Positions 7,321 to 13,200 of a stretch of DNA of 21,544 nt are shown here, piece after piece. The notes below the pieces were generated by a model. That model searched no databases, was not told the origin of the DNA, and saw only the letters and a program-made list of their open reading frames with translations. Position numbers and translations under genes: made by a program. This stretch comes from a virus, in the IMG/VR virus record IMGVR_UViG_3300042549_004808, positions 1 to 21,544 of that record; one strand, 5' to 3'. Positions within the stretch are counted from its first letter, which is position 1. Each line of letters opens with the position of its first letter.

Positions 7321-8327
7321 GCCTTTGCTTTCGCGCCCGGTCGCAGGGACAGGGTCTTGAGCTTTTGGGGTGAGTAATCGACTACCTTTAAGATTTGAAC
7401 ATTAACATTCTTGGCTTTTGGATGGCTTTTCTTCAAAGCCTCCAGCACTCGCTTCCCGGAATACTCCGCTTCCGCTTGGGTATCGAACGACGTACTTGCC
7501 CAAATGGAGTTGTCAACATATCCATTAATCGTAAAGTAATTGCCATCGCTACTATCCATCTTCGCCTTCACGCCGGGGCGGGCGGCTTTCATAGACTCGG
7601 TCTTCATTTGCTTGACTGCCGAAACAACCATGTTGATGCCGTCAACTAGCTTCTGCCCAAGTGCTTTGTATTGCGGGTATTTGCGGGCAATCTCTTTAGC
7701 TGCTCCTAGAAGCTCTCGTAATCCTTCTACGTTAAAACCGTCCGCCAAATTCTTTGCATCGAGTTTGGCTTCCCAGTTTGCTGGGGCCGCCATCTCCGCC
7801 TTCACGCCCGGGCGGGCAAAGCCTCCGCGTAGCCCTGAAGTTTCAAGCCCACGCAACGCGGCGGCCTTCGCCCTTGCCTCAGTTGAGTACGCCCGCATCG
7901 TGCCGAGCATATCTTCGTCCTTGCCGATGCCCGTTTCAATGCGCTGCACAACGTATGCGTAATAAGTTCCCGTTGCGTCGCGGGAAATCATCGCGGACTT
8001 GTTGCCCTTGCGACCGACTTCCGTAGCAAACTTCGCCTTCGCGCCGGGGCGGGAGAATGCCTCGTTAAATTCCCAGCCAAGCACTTGAGCGCCTGTGTTT
8101 GCGTCTGGAACCCATTTATTGAATGACGCTCCTCCAGACTTGAGCGCATTGCGAAGGGCATTGGCGCGACTGCTGCTATGTGGCTTGGTCAAGATTTGTC
8201 GAACCTTGGCAACCACTTCGGTCGGAAGCGACCGCATCCATGCAATGTTTTCTGGGTGTGCTGCAAAAGTGTCCTTCACGCCTTGCGCCGCGAATCCCAA
8301 ACGCTTCTCGATGTCTTGCTTGCTCAT
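7317..8327 (-). CDS. Modular head-region protein: four about 79-residue modules bounded by RPG(A/V)K
   Basis: ATG at 8327 is chosen because AAAGGA lies seven bases upstream; a longer form from 8354 has no such site. The product has 336 residues. RPG(A/V)K occurs at residues 93-97, 172-176, 250-254 and 329-333, so the Lys positions are 97, 176, 254 and 333. A degenerate copy, QGVKDTF, puts another Lys at 18. The spacing is therefore 79, 79, 78 and 79. Each motif is usually followed by Ala-Lys/Glu-Phe/Met. The modules between motifs differ: modules 2 and 4 look like small mixed alpha/beta units (YYAYVVQ...TEARAKAAALRGL; WASTSFDTQAEAEYSGKRVL), while module 3 is all helical. The N-terminus IEKRLGFAA is shared with the protein at 3154. 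It lies between the large terminase and the coiled-coil gene. I do not recognise a function; an internal head protein processed or folded in units is the leading idea. Confidence 0.78.
   Translation of the reverse strand: MSKQDIEKRLGFAAQGVKDTFAAHPENIAWMRSLPTEVVAKVRQILTKPHSSSRANALRNALKSGGASFNKWVPDANTGAQVLGWEFNEAFSRPGAKAKFATEVGRKGNKSAMISRDATGTYYAYVVQRIETGIGKDEDMLGTMRAYSTEARAKAAALRGLETSGLRGGFARPGVKAEMAAPANWEAKLDAKNLADGFNVEGLRELLGAAKEIARKYPQYKALGQKLVDGINMVVSAVKQMKTESMKAARPGVKAKMDSSDGNYFTINGYVDNSIWASTSFDTQAEAEYSGKRVLEALKKSHPKAKNVNVQILKVVDYSPQKLKTLSLRPGAKAKA
7330..8053 (-). repeat. Four copies of the RPG(A/V)K-coding DNA repeat
   Basis: Copies lie at 8038-8053 (identical to those at 3323 and 3608), 7801-7816 (two mismatches), 7567-7582 (one mismatch) and 7330-7345 (diverged). 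The mismatches at 7801 and 7567 include the change to a Val codon. The intervening sequences are unrelated, so the repeat is not part of a simple tandem duplication of whole modules. Confidence 0.75.
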
Positions 8328-8367
8328 GTGGTTCCTTTGTTGAGTAGTCCGCAAGCATCGTACCGAT

Positions 8368-9834
8368 TCAACCGAACATTCTGCGCTTGACTGCGCGAGA
8401 ATCGAACATCCTGCTCGTGTCGGTCGCCACGGTGACCGCGCCGCCCGATGTCACCACCGTACCGCTTGACGCTGCCGTGCAGAGGTCAACGATGCAGTCC
8501 ACCGTGTCGTCGTGACTGCCAGCGGGGAAGGCGAGCATTTCGTCAAGGGTTGAGCGGAAGTCGGCGTGAACCTGCCCATCATGGTTCTGCGGGAACAAGA
8601 GCTTCCCCTGCTCAACGAACGGCTGGGCGGCGGCGGCGCGTAAATGCTTGTCGGCGGTACGGGTGACGGCAATGACGGGCTGGTGGCAGTCTTGGCGGAA
8701 TTGGTCGAATACGCCCTTCTGCGGCCCGTTCGCTTCCGCCAGCACCATGCCCACTCCTCGGCGCTCGACGAGGTCTTTCGCCATGCGGGCAAAGTCGGGG
8801 AAGGACTCGCGGACGCGTAGGATGTCGGTCAGGTACAGGTTGCGGGCTTGGTCAACCTCCCCCACGATGCAGACCGAGTAGTCGGGGTCGTCGCGCTCTT
8901 GGCGCTTCTTTCCGTACCCCCAGTCGATAGCGGCGACCGTGCGCGTACCGAGGGGAACCGTCCCGGAGCGGTAGTAGCGCGTCCATTCTGGACGGAAGAT
9001 CAGGAGGTCGGAGGACAGCGGAACGAGTTCGTAGGCACGGGCATACGCCATCGGCCCCATCTCGCGGCGCTTCTGGTCGAGGATCTCAGGCGTGAACACG
9101 CTCGGCCACGGGCTGATGAGTCCCCGGCAAGGCTCGCGCAGGAGCGTGCCAGCGCGTTCGCATTCGCGTCTCCAGTCGGCGGTAATGTCGTCCGTATGGA
9201 AGGGGGTCGCCGTGCGCCAAATGCGAGCGGGGTGCTTCGCGGACGGGTCAAGCATGGGAAGCCAGATGTTGTTCATCGCCTCCTTGACCTGTGCGCGGAG
9301 GGTCGGCTGGAGAACGGCGTTGCGTAGGTCGCAGATGTCATCCGGCCACAGGACATCGGCGCGTCCGCCCGTTCTGCCGAAGATGCCGGAGGCTTGGACG
9401 GACGGGTCACGCCTTGCCCCTACCCCAGGCGCGGTGATTGACCACGCCATGACGGTGTCCTCCCCGGGCTTGAGTTCAATGTGCGGGAAAGTGGCGCGGT
9501 AGATGGGGCTGCGGATGATGTCGCGCAGGAAGCGAGAGGTTGCCGACGCGGCTTCGTCGTTCTGCCCGATCAGCTTAAACCGTGTCGCTGGACGGCGACC
9601 GAGCCACCACGCGGCAAGGTAGGTGAGGGTCGAGGTCTTGGCGTGTCCTCGGGGTAGTTCCGCGTACCAACTATGGTGCTTCAGCCCGTGCGCGAGCAGA
9701 CTGCGTTGCAGGTCGGAGACGGGCTTTCCGAGGCACAAGGCCAAGAACGCTGCCGGGTTCTCCCGCGCTGCGGCGACCGCCTGCTCCGGGGTCAGGCTTT
9801 GCGCTTTGGTTTTCGCTTTGGCTTTGGAAGGCAC
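8368..9834 (-). CDS. terL: Terminase large subunit
   Basis: The protein has 488 residues, from GTG at 9834. The ATPase half has a Walker A variant PRGHAKTS (61-68), Walker B DVLWPDD (160-166) and a coupling motif TATPFH after it. The nuclease half has AIDWGYG followed by DYSVCIV, AEANGPQ, and GSHDDTVDC near residues 439-447, supplying the acidic metal ligands of the RNase H-like fold. It packages phage DNA into proheads through the portal encoded downstream. The N-terminal 11 residues are Lys/Ala-rich. The gene start overlaps the preceding gene by 43 bases in another frame, a common terminase arrangement. Confidence 0.96.
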   Translation of the reverse strand: MPSKAKAKTKAQSLTPEQAVAAARENPAAFLALCLGKPVSDLQRSLLAHGLKHHSWYAELPRGHAKTSTLTYLAAWWLGRRPATRFKLIGQNDEAASATSRFLRDIIRSPIYRATFPHIELKPGEDTVMAWSITAPGVGARRDPSVQASGIFGRTGGRADVLWPDDICDLRNAVLQPTLRAQVKEAMNNIWLPMLDPSAKHPARIWRTATPFHTDDITADWRRECERAGTLLREPCRGLISPWPSVFTPEILDQKRREMGPMAYARAYELVPLSSDLLIFRPEWTRYYRSGTVPLGTRTVAAIDWGYGKKRQERDDPDYSVCIVGEVDQARNLYLTDILRVRESFPDFARMAKDLVERRGVGMVLAEANGPQKGVFDQFRQDCHQPVIAVTRTADKHLRAAAAQPFVEQGKLLFPQNHDGQVHADFRSTLDEMLAFPAGSHDDTVDCIVDLCTAASSGTVVTSGGAVTVATDTSRMFDSRAVKRRMFG

Positions 9835-10214
9835 TTGGGGGGCTGGATCTGGTTGAGGCTTTGAGCGACGGCATCAAGGGCTTGATCTCCAAGGTCGTGG
9901 ATCACTTCCACGCGGTCGGTTGCCGTACCAGCGTCAAGACGCAGGATGCGGTCGAGCTGCACGGTCGCGTCTACGCGGTCACGGGACAGGGACGCAAGGA
10001 CTTCCACGGCTCGCACGCGGGTGCGGGTGTCCATGTTTGGGTCGTTCATCACGTCCTGTAGGAAGGCGGGCGCAGACTTGGCGGCCTCGGCTGGAATGTC
10101 CCAACCGCCGTAGACGGCTCGCTCAAGGCAAGAAAGGTGCAGGGTCTTGTCGCGGCGCGTGACGAGGTCGCGGACATCCCCCTTCCCCCTATCGAGGGGT
10201 GCGTCTTCTGTCAT
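9792..10214 (-). CDS. Probable terminase small subunit
   Basis: The protein has 140 residues and is helical and charged, with a strongly basic tail (PKPKRKPKRK). ATG at 10214 has GGAAGG seven bases upstream and overlaps the stop of the HTH gene (ATGA). The stretch DPNMDTRTRVRAVEVLASLSRDRVDATVQLDRI suggests helical pairs as in small terminases, but I see no clear HTH. The call rests mainly on its position immediately upstream of, and overlapping, the large terminase. It could instead be an unrelated small phage protein. Confidence 0.55.
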   Translation of the reverse strand: MTEDAPLDRGKGDVRDLVTRRDKTLHLSCLERAVYGGWDIPAEAAKSAPAFLQDVMNDPNMDTRTRVRAVEVLASLSRDRVDATVQLDRILRLDAGTATDRVEVIHDLGDQALDAVAQSLNQIQPPKCLPKPKRKPKRKA

Positions 10215-10471
10215 GATCGTACCTTCCGCTTTCTCAGAATCAACTCAAATCCGGCAGCGTGCGCGATTGCGAGCGCGGAGTCGAATGCAGGCTTGCGCCT
10301 CCCGTTGCGTGTCCCCGGTGTCCCAAGGAGGCAGCGCACAGTATGGGCGCGAAGGATGCCATCGGCATCCATGCGGTTTGCAAGCTCGCCTCGCGTCATG
10401 CCCTGCCCCTCAACGGCGGTGCGAATGTGTTCCTTGAAGTCGTCGTAGGTGTTGATGGCGGTGGCGGACAT
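10211..10471 (-). CDS. Small HTH protein (XRE/Cro-like)
   Basis: The protein has 86 residues. Residues about 10-40 (DFKEHIRTAVEGQGMTRGEL, then ANRMDADGILRAHTVRCLL) fit a lambda-repressor-type helix-turn-helix. The later AFDSALAIAHAAGFELILRKR resembles the C-terminal end of small XRE regulators. It probably binds DNA and may act in late gene control or as part of the packaging initiation complex, since it overlaps the putative small terminase by four bases. The start codon lies inside the 3' end of the upstream ORF (76-base overlap), and the SD is weak. Confidence 0.65.
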   Translation of the reverse strand: MSATAINTYDDFKEHIRTAVEGQGMTRGELANRMDADGILRAHTVRCLLGTPGTRNGRRKPAFDSALAIAHAAGFELILRKRKVRS

Positions 10472-10815
10472 ATGCTTTCGAGTATAGCGCGAGATGGAAC
10501 AGGGCGGCGCGAGACGCTGACGAGGCGGGGCATTTCCTTACTGAATGGGTCTTGCGCCCAAGACATGAGCATGGGGATGCGGACGGTGAACCAGTCGGGG
10601 GTGGGGAGTTTCTTGACGTACTCCTCGCGGAAGCGGCCGTGGATACGGTGGCGAACCTGCACGCTGGTGCGGAAGGGGCTGACTTGGATGACGATACCGT
10701 CTTGATCGACGGCAACGATCCCGGTCGCCGTGCGCCCGACCGTAAAACCTTCGTGCGCGAAGTAGGTGGCGAGTTGGTCGAGCTTCTTCTTCATTGCCTT
10801 ACTTGCGTATCTCAT
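10396..10815 (-). CDS. Hypothetical protein
   Basis: The protein has 139 residues. ATG at 10815 has AAGGA eight bases upstream, and that site overlaps the stop of the PAPS-reductase-like gene. The first about 95 residues look like a small globular protein (YFAHEGFTVGRTATGIVAVD, VRHRIHGRFREEYVKKLP). The last about 40 residues are Pro/Ser/Thr/Arg-rich and lie partly over the HTH gene in another frame, so they look less like selected protein. Either a true long overlap or a frameshift near 10480-10500 would explain this. No family recognised. Confidence 0.55.
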   Translation of the reverse strand: MRYASKAMKKKLDQLATYFAHEGFTVGRTATGIVAVDQDGIVIQVSPFRTSVQVRHRIHGRFREEYVKKLPTPDWFTVRIPMLMSWAQDPFSKEMPRLVSVSRRPVPSRAILESICPPPPSTPTTTSRNTFAPPLRGRA

Positions 10816-10826
10816 TGCAATTATCC

Positions 10827-11630
10827 TTAATCCGTGCAGTCGCAGGGGATGGTGTGGTCGTCGTTTGATTCGTTGAACAGGACACCCTGCTGGGTGATTT
10901 GGGTGCGAATTTGGTGGTAGGTGGGGCGGTCTTTGCGGAATCGAGCGCTTCGTTTATTTTCCTCATCTATCCACCATTGCGCCAATTCGGGTTGTTCACG
11001 GATGACGCGCTCTACCCGGGCCATGCCCTTGAGAAAGCACAAGTCGCAATTCCCGAATGCCGGGTCGTTGTTTGGGAGTTCAAGGTCAAAGTCGTTTGCC
11101 GCCCACCAGTTGATGATGGCTTCACGGTCAACCCCTGCGTCTGCAAGCGGCATAGCAATATCGCGGGTCGGGTCGTTCCGCAGCTTGGAAACACGGCGCG
11201 GCTCGTCGGCTCGCAGCCCAAGGATGGTTGTGTAGTCCGGAAGCCCGATAGATGTCATGTATCGGCGTATGGGTACGACTTTCAAATCTGTAGTGCAAAA
11301 TCTTTGTACTGGACTTGGTAGCCATTTCTTCGCCACAATAAGGTCAGAAAACGGCTCCCCGTTTTTGCTAGCCGTTTCGCTGTTCACGATGGCAAACTTT
11401 GGCGCTTCGGCTCGGTATTCGATCCACACGATTGGACACCAGCGTTCGACCTGCTTGACGAAGTCGAGCGTCTTGACGTGTTCACGCCCGGTGTTCGCAA
11501 ACATTACGACCCCGCCAGCAGGCAACGTACCGCCCCAAGCGTCAAGAACCTGCCGTAGCAAATAGCCTGACGTGCGGCCGCCGCTAAACGACATGACGAA
11601 CGGGGGATCGACCTTGTAATAATCTGACAT
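10827..11630 (-). CDS. PAPS reductase-like / PP-loop ATP pyrophosphatase family protein
   Basis: ATG at 11630 has AGGAAG eight bases upstream and gives 267 residues; a GTG at 11639 is less well placed. The N-terminus VMSFSGGRTSGYLL (from residue 12) is a PP-loop (SGGxxS) for ATP binding with alpha-phosphate cleavage. FANTGREHVKTLDFV follows, as in the PAPS reductase/DndC superfamily. Cys112 in RFCTTDLK, Cys195 and Cys198 in NCDLCFLKG, and a C-terminal CDC are candidate metal, cluster or thiol ligands. Phages often carry this family; proposed roles include sulfur transfer to nucleic acid or a nucleotide modification. No DndA/B/D/E or Ssp partners lie in the window, so classical phosphorothioation cannot be claimed. 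It sits between replication-like genes and the terminase region. Confidence 0.85.
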   Translation of the reverse strand: MSDYYKVDPPFVMSFSGGRTSGYLLRQVLDAWGGTLPAGGVVMFANTGREHVKTLDFVKQVERWCPIVWIEYRAEAPKFAIVNSETASKNGEPFSDLIVAKKWLPSPVQRFCTTDLKVVPIRRYMTSIGLPDYTTILGLRADEPRRVSKLRNDPTRDIAMPLADAGVDREAIINWWAANDFDLELPNNDPAFGNCDLCFLKGMARVERVIREQPELAQWWIDEENKRSARFRKDRPTYHQIRTQITQQGVLFNESNDDHTIPCDCTD

Positions 11631-11649
11631 GGCTAGCACTTCCTAGATT

Positions 11650-11690
11650 GCCTCCTGCCGCGTCCCTTGGTCTTGGACGCGCTTGGAGGC
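11650..11690 (-). other. Two-part hairpin in the loader/PAPS-reductase gap
   Basis: Outer arms GCCTCC (11650-11655) and GGAGGC (11685-11690) enclose a three-by-three internal loop. Inner arms CGCGTCC (11659-11665) and GGACGCG (11675-11681) close a nine-base loop. On the minus-strand mRNA the structure ends just before the SD of the PAPS-reductase-like gene. There is no U-tract, so it is not a standard terminator. An mRNA-stability or translation control element is possible. Confidence 0.5.
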
Positions 11691-11701
11691 GTGTTTGGGG
11701 T

Positions 11702-12163
11702 TCAGACGCGGCTGCGGGCAACCCTGCCCCGCTGCGAGCGGACGTAGTCAACGGCAACAGCGAGTACGCGGGCGGTGGTGGGGACGTAGGTCATCATGTC
11801 TCGCACGGCTTCGATCTCAGCATCGGTCACGGTGGCGAGCGTTTTTGCTGCCCACGAGTCCCATTCTGCAAGCTCGCTCGCGCTGGGCGGAATGCAGGTC
11901 TGTGCGCGGGTGTCCTCGATTTCGGTACTCGCTACCCCTGCCGTGTGCGCGGTGGCGGTGATCTTGCAGTACGCCTTGTGGATGGCGGACAGGTCGGGGC
12001 GGCTATCGCGTTCGAGGCGGTGCTGCTTGATGCACTCGCGCAGGATGTCCTGCTTCAGTTGTCCCCAGCGTTCGTTCAGGAGGTCGCCTTCCTCCGAGGT
12101 CGGCTTGTACTTCGGCCACAGTTTGCACAGATAAATCTTGTTGTCGATCCACGTTGTTTGCAT
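11702..12163 (-). CDS. Putative helicase loader-like replication protein
   Basis: The protein has 153 residues, mostly helical. The N-terminal half (YLCKLWPKYKPTSEEGDLLN, then the LKQDILRECIKQHRLERDSR stretch and PDLSAIHKAYCKI) has the helix pattern and LWPKY opening that I associate with small phage helicase-loader/inhibitor proteins such as G39P. This is a similarity of pattern, not a proven match. The C-terminal half has no recognised motif. It follows the DUF1376 gene by 18 bases, where phages usually place a loader or helicase. The distance to the next gene downstream is about 70 bases and contains a hairpin. Confidence 0.5.
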   Translation of the reverse strand: MQTTWIDNKIYLCKLWPKYKPTSEEGDLLNERWGQLKQDILRECIKQHRLERDSRPDLSAIHKAYCKITATAHTAGVASTEIEDTRAQTCIPPSASELAEWDSWAAKTLATVTDAEIEAVRDMMTYVPTTARVLAVAVDYVRSQRGRVARSRV

Positions 12164-12181
12164 TGGTGTCTCCTTGTCGGT

Positions 12182-12724
12182 TTAGAACGGTGTCCAGTTC
12201 GGATCGGCTTCTTGTGCTGCCTTTAACTCCGCTCGCCGTAGGCGACGACCCCCCTTCCCAAGGGGGGTTACGGGGGGATTGGTATTTGTAGTTGTGGTTG
12301 TGGTTGTAGTTGCCATCGGTTTGCCATTGGCTGAGCCATTGGCTGAGCCATTACCTGAGCCATTGGCGGAGCCATTCTTGCCACTCCAACGGGCATCGGC
12401 TCCACGCCTTCCGGATTCGCTTCGTTCGTTGTGGCGCTGCTCGACCTTGACGCGCTCGCGTTCCATGCGCGGGTTCACAAGGCTAGCCATTGGCTTAGCC
12501 AATGGCTGAGCCATAGGCTCAAAGCGTCCCCGAATGATTGACCAGTCACGCTCAGAGAGCGGGCAGCGGGTCAGGATTGAGCAGGCTTCGCGGTCGTCTG
12601 GGATGCCCCCGTTCGTCCACGCGTACATGAGGAGCTGCGTGTATGACCAGCCTTGGATGGGGGTCATCGTTGCGGTGCTGACTAAGAAGTCAGTCGGGTA
12701 CATAGGGAACCACGGTGTAGACAT
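12182..12724 (-). CDS. DUF1376-family phage replication-type protein
   Basis: The protein has 180 residues. The N-terminus WFPMYPTDFLVSTATMTPIQ, then YTQLLMYAWTNGGIPDD and LTRCPLSERDWSII, matches the DUF1376 pattern, a family usually found in phage replication regions. After residue about 70 it becomes low complexity: PMAQPLAKPMA, then Gly/Ser/Asn repeats, then eight Thr in a row, then NPPVTPLGKGGRR. ATG at 12724 has AAGGA six bases upstream. It is the first gene of the leftward block and faces the divergent control region, so it is probably expressed before the head genes. The DNA of the linker contains 12-bp tandem repeats and a perfect palindrome. Confidence 0.75.
   Translation of the reverse strand: MSTPWFPMYPTDFLVSTATMTPIQGWSYTQLLMYAWTNGGIPDDREACSILTRCPLSERDWSIIRGRFEPMAQPLAKPMASLVNPRMERERVKVEQRHNERSESGRRGADARWSGKNGSANGSGNGSANGSANGKPMATTTTTTTTNTNPPVTPLGKGGRRLRRAELKAAQEADPNWTPF
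12286..12313. repeat. Simple repeat of GTTGTG/GTTGTA coding a Thr run
   Basis: An irregular six-base repeat (TTGTAGTTGTGG type) encodes eight Thr on the minus strand. Such runs change length easily by slippage, and here length changes of three bases would keep the frame. Confidence 0.6.
12323..12370. repeat. Four tandem 12-bp units (GCCATTGGCTGA)
   Basis: Units lie at 12323, 12335, 12347 and 12359: two exact, the third GCCATTACCTGA, the fourth GCCATTGGCGGA. They encode the Gly-Ser-Asn/Ala linker of the DUF1376 protein. The same GCCATTGGCT core recurs in the palindrome at 12485-12507. Confidence 0.8.
12485..12507. repeat. Perfect 11-bp inverted repeat with one-base centre
   Basis: AGCCATTGGCT (12485-12495), T, AGCCAATGGCT (12497-12507). 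It lies inside the DUF1376 coding sequence over PLAKPMA codons. The arms share their sequence with the nearby 12-bp tandem units, so together they resemble an iteron-like cluster. Confidence 0.75.
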
Positions 12725-12743
12725 TTGCTTCCTTGCGATAGCC

Positions 12744-12822
12744 GTAGGCAGGGCGGGGAGCGAGTGCGGGCTAACCCGCCCCGCCTACAGTTGTCGAGAT
12801 GTTGAGCGTTTGCACTCGCTCC
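12744..12822 (-). promoter_or_regulatory. Foldable leader of the DUF1376 gene with interleaved arms
   Basis: GGAGCGAGTGC (12757-12767) pairs perfectly with GCACTCGCTCC (12812-12822). GTAGGC (12744-12749) pairs with GCCTAC (12783-12788). The pairs interleave, so they either form a pseudoknot or exclude each other. A small stem GCGGG-CTAA-CCCGC (12766-12779) competes as well. The structure ends about 10 bases before the SD of the DUF1376 gene and could control its translation. Confidence 0.5.
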
Positions 12823-12852
12823 GCTATCCCCACGTTGGGAGTCGCTAGAAAT

Positions 12853-12861
12853 ATGATACCA
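12853..12861 (-). promoter_or_regulatory. Possible leftward extended -10 promoter
   Basis: On the minus strand the sequence reads TGGTATCAT, matching an extended -10 (TGnTATAAT) at eight of nine positions if the central base is free. I see no good -35. It would give a leader of about 120 bases carrying the interleaved inverted repeats. Confidence 0.3.
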
Positions 12862-12916
12862 TAAACCTGCCACCATGTGGCGGGGCGGCCTTGGTCGCTC
12901 CTTACCTCACCCCCGG

Positions 12917-12960
12917 AAGCGCGGCGTGTCGATCGAAAGATCCGCGCCGCGTTTGTTTTT
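12917..12960 (+). terminator. Rho-independent terminator-like hairpin with no gene upstream
   Basis: Ten base pairs (12917-12926 with 12945-12954, core CGCGGCG/CGCCGCG), a small internal loop, then GATC-GAAA-GATC as a four-pair tip with a GAAA tetraloop, followed by GTTTTT (12955-12960). The U-tract gives plus-strand polarity. No plus-strand gene lies upstream, so it may end a short RNA or block readthrough into the early operon. Confidence 0.6.
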
Positions 12961-12975
12961 AGGCGTACCAACCGC

Positions 12976-13001
12976 GCCAGCCGACCACCAGCGCGGCTGG
13001 C
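12976..13001. repeat. 8-bp inverted repeat hairpin
   Basis: GCCAGCCG (12976-12983) and CGGCTGGC (12994-13001) are exact complements around a 10-base loop. There is no U-tract on either side. It may be an operator or an origin element. Confidence 0.5.
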
Positions 13002-13065
13002 ACACCGAGCGGCATCATAATCGGGCGCGGTGTCAATTTATTTGATGCAGGTTTCGGGCTAGGAA

Positions 13066-13081
13066 TCTGCAATTATGCAGA
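13066..13081. promoter_or_regulatory. Small palindrome, possible operator
   Basis: TCTGCA-ATTA-TGCAGA is a perfect six-base inverted repeat with a four-base centre, in an AT-richer stretch about 120 bases before the first early gene. A further TGCAG half-site lies near 13046. The size fits a dimeric HTH repressor site, but no binding partner can be shown. Confidence 0.35.
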
Positions 13082-13176
13082 AATCTGTCAACAAACTCAT
13101 GTACTAGCCCTTGCGTACCGATATACCTTGTAGTACCTTACTGAAGTCAAAGGCGCGTGCCTCTGACAAACGCAAA

Positions 13177-13200
13177 CAGTTTGAGAGGACTGAGCAAATG
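13177..13200 (+). promoter_or_regulatory. Repeated 24-nt leader with SD, copy 1
   Basis: A 24-base string beginning CAGTTTGAGAGGACTGAG and ending in the ATG at 13198 is repeated without mismatch at 14033-14056. GAGAGGA is the SD and lies eight bases from the ATG. The bases after the ATG differ between the copies, so the identity belongs to the leader and not to the proteins. Confidence 0.8.

Larger units (their letters stand above)
12725..13197. other. Divergent intergenic control region
   Basis: This 473-bp stretch separates the leftward DUF1376 gene from the rightward early operon and holds no convincing gene. It contains an interleaved pair of inverted repeats at 12744-12822, a possible leftward extended -10 at 12853-12861, a plus-strand terminator-like hairpin at 12917-12960, a hairpin at 12976-13001 and a small palindrome at 13066-13081. 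This density suggests promoters, operators and possibly a replication origin. A rightward promoter must lie here, but I see only weak candidates, such as TATACC at 13122-13127. Confidence 0.7.

Noticed and set aside
10827-11630. Part of a DNA phosphorothioation (Dnd/Ssp) system
   Set aside because: Only one PP-loop protein is present; no desulfurase, DndB, DndD or DndE/SspA-D-like genes lie in the window.
11648-12226. Plus-strand open frame of 192 codons opposite the loader-like gene
   Set aside because: It spans the gap hairpin and is Gly/Arg/Cys-rich with no SD. The minus-strand frame has the SD, spacing and helical pattern of a real gene.
12248-12268. Perfect 9-bp hairpin ACCCCCCTT-CCC-AAGGGGGGT taken as a terminator
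   Set aside because: It lies inside the DUF1376 coding sequence and has no U-tract on either strand.
12323-12370. Tandem 12-bp units as a CRISPR array
   Set aside because: The units are adjacent with no spacers and are in frame in a gene; no cas genes are present.
12875-13045. 56-codon plus-strand ORF in the control region
   Set aside because: There is no SD, it is Arg/His/Pro-rich, and it runs straight through the terminator hairpin and the 12976 inverted repeat.
13111-13197. Longer TTG-initiated form of the first early protein
   Set aside because: The added 29 residues read through the repeated leader, whereas the ATG at 13198 has the SD and the same context as the second leader copy.
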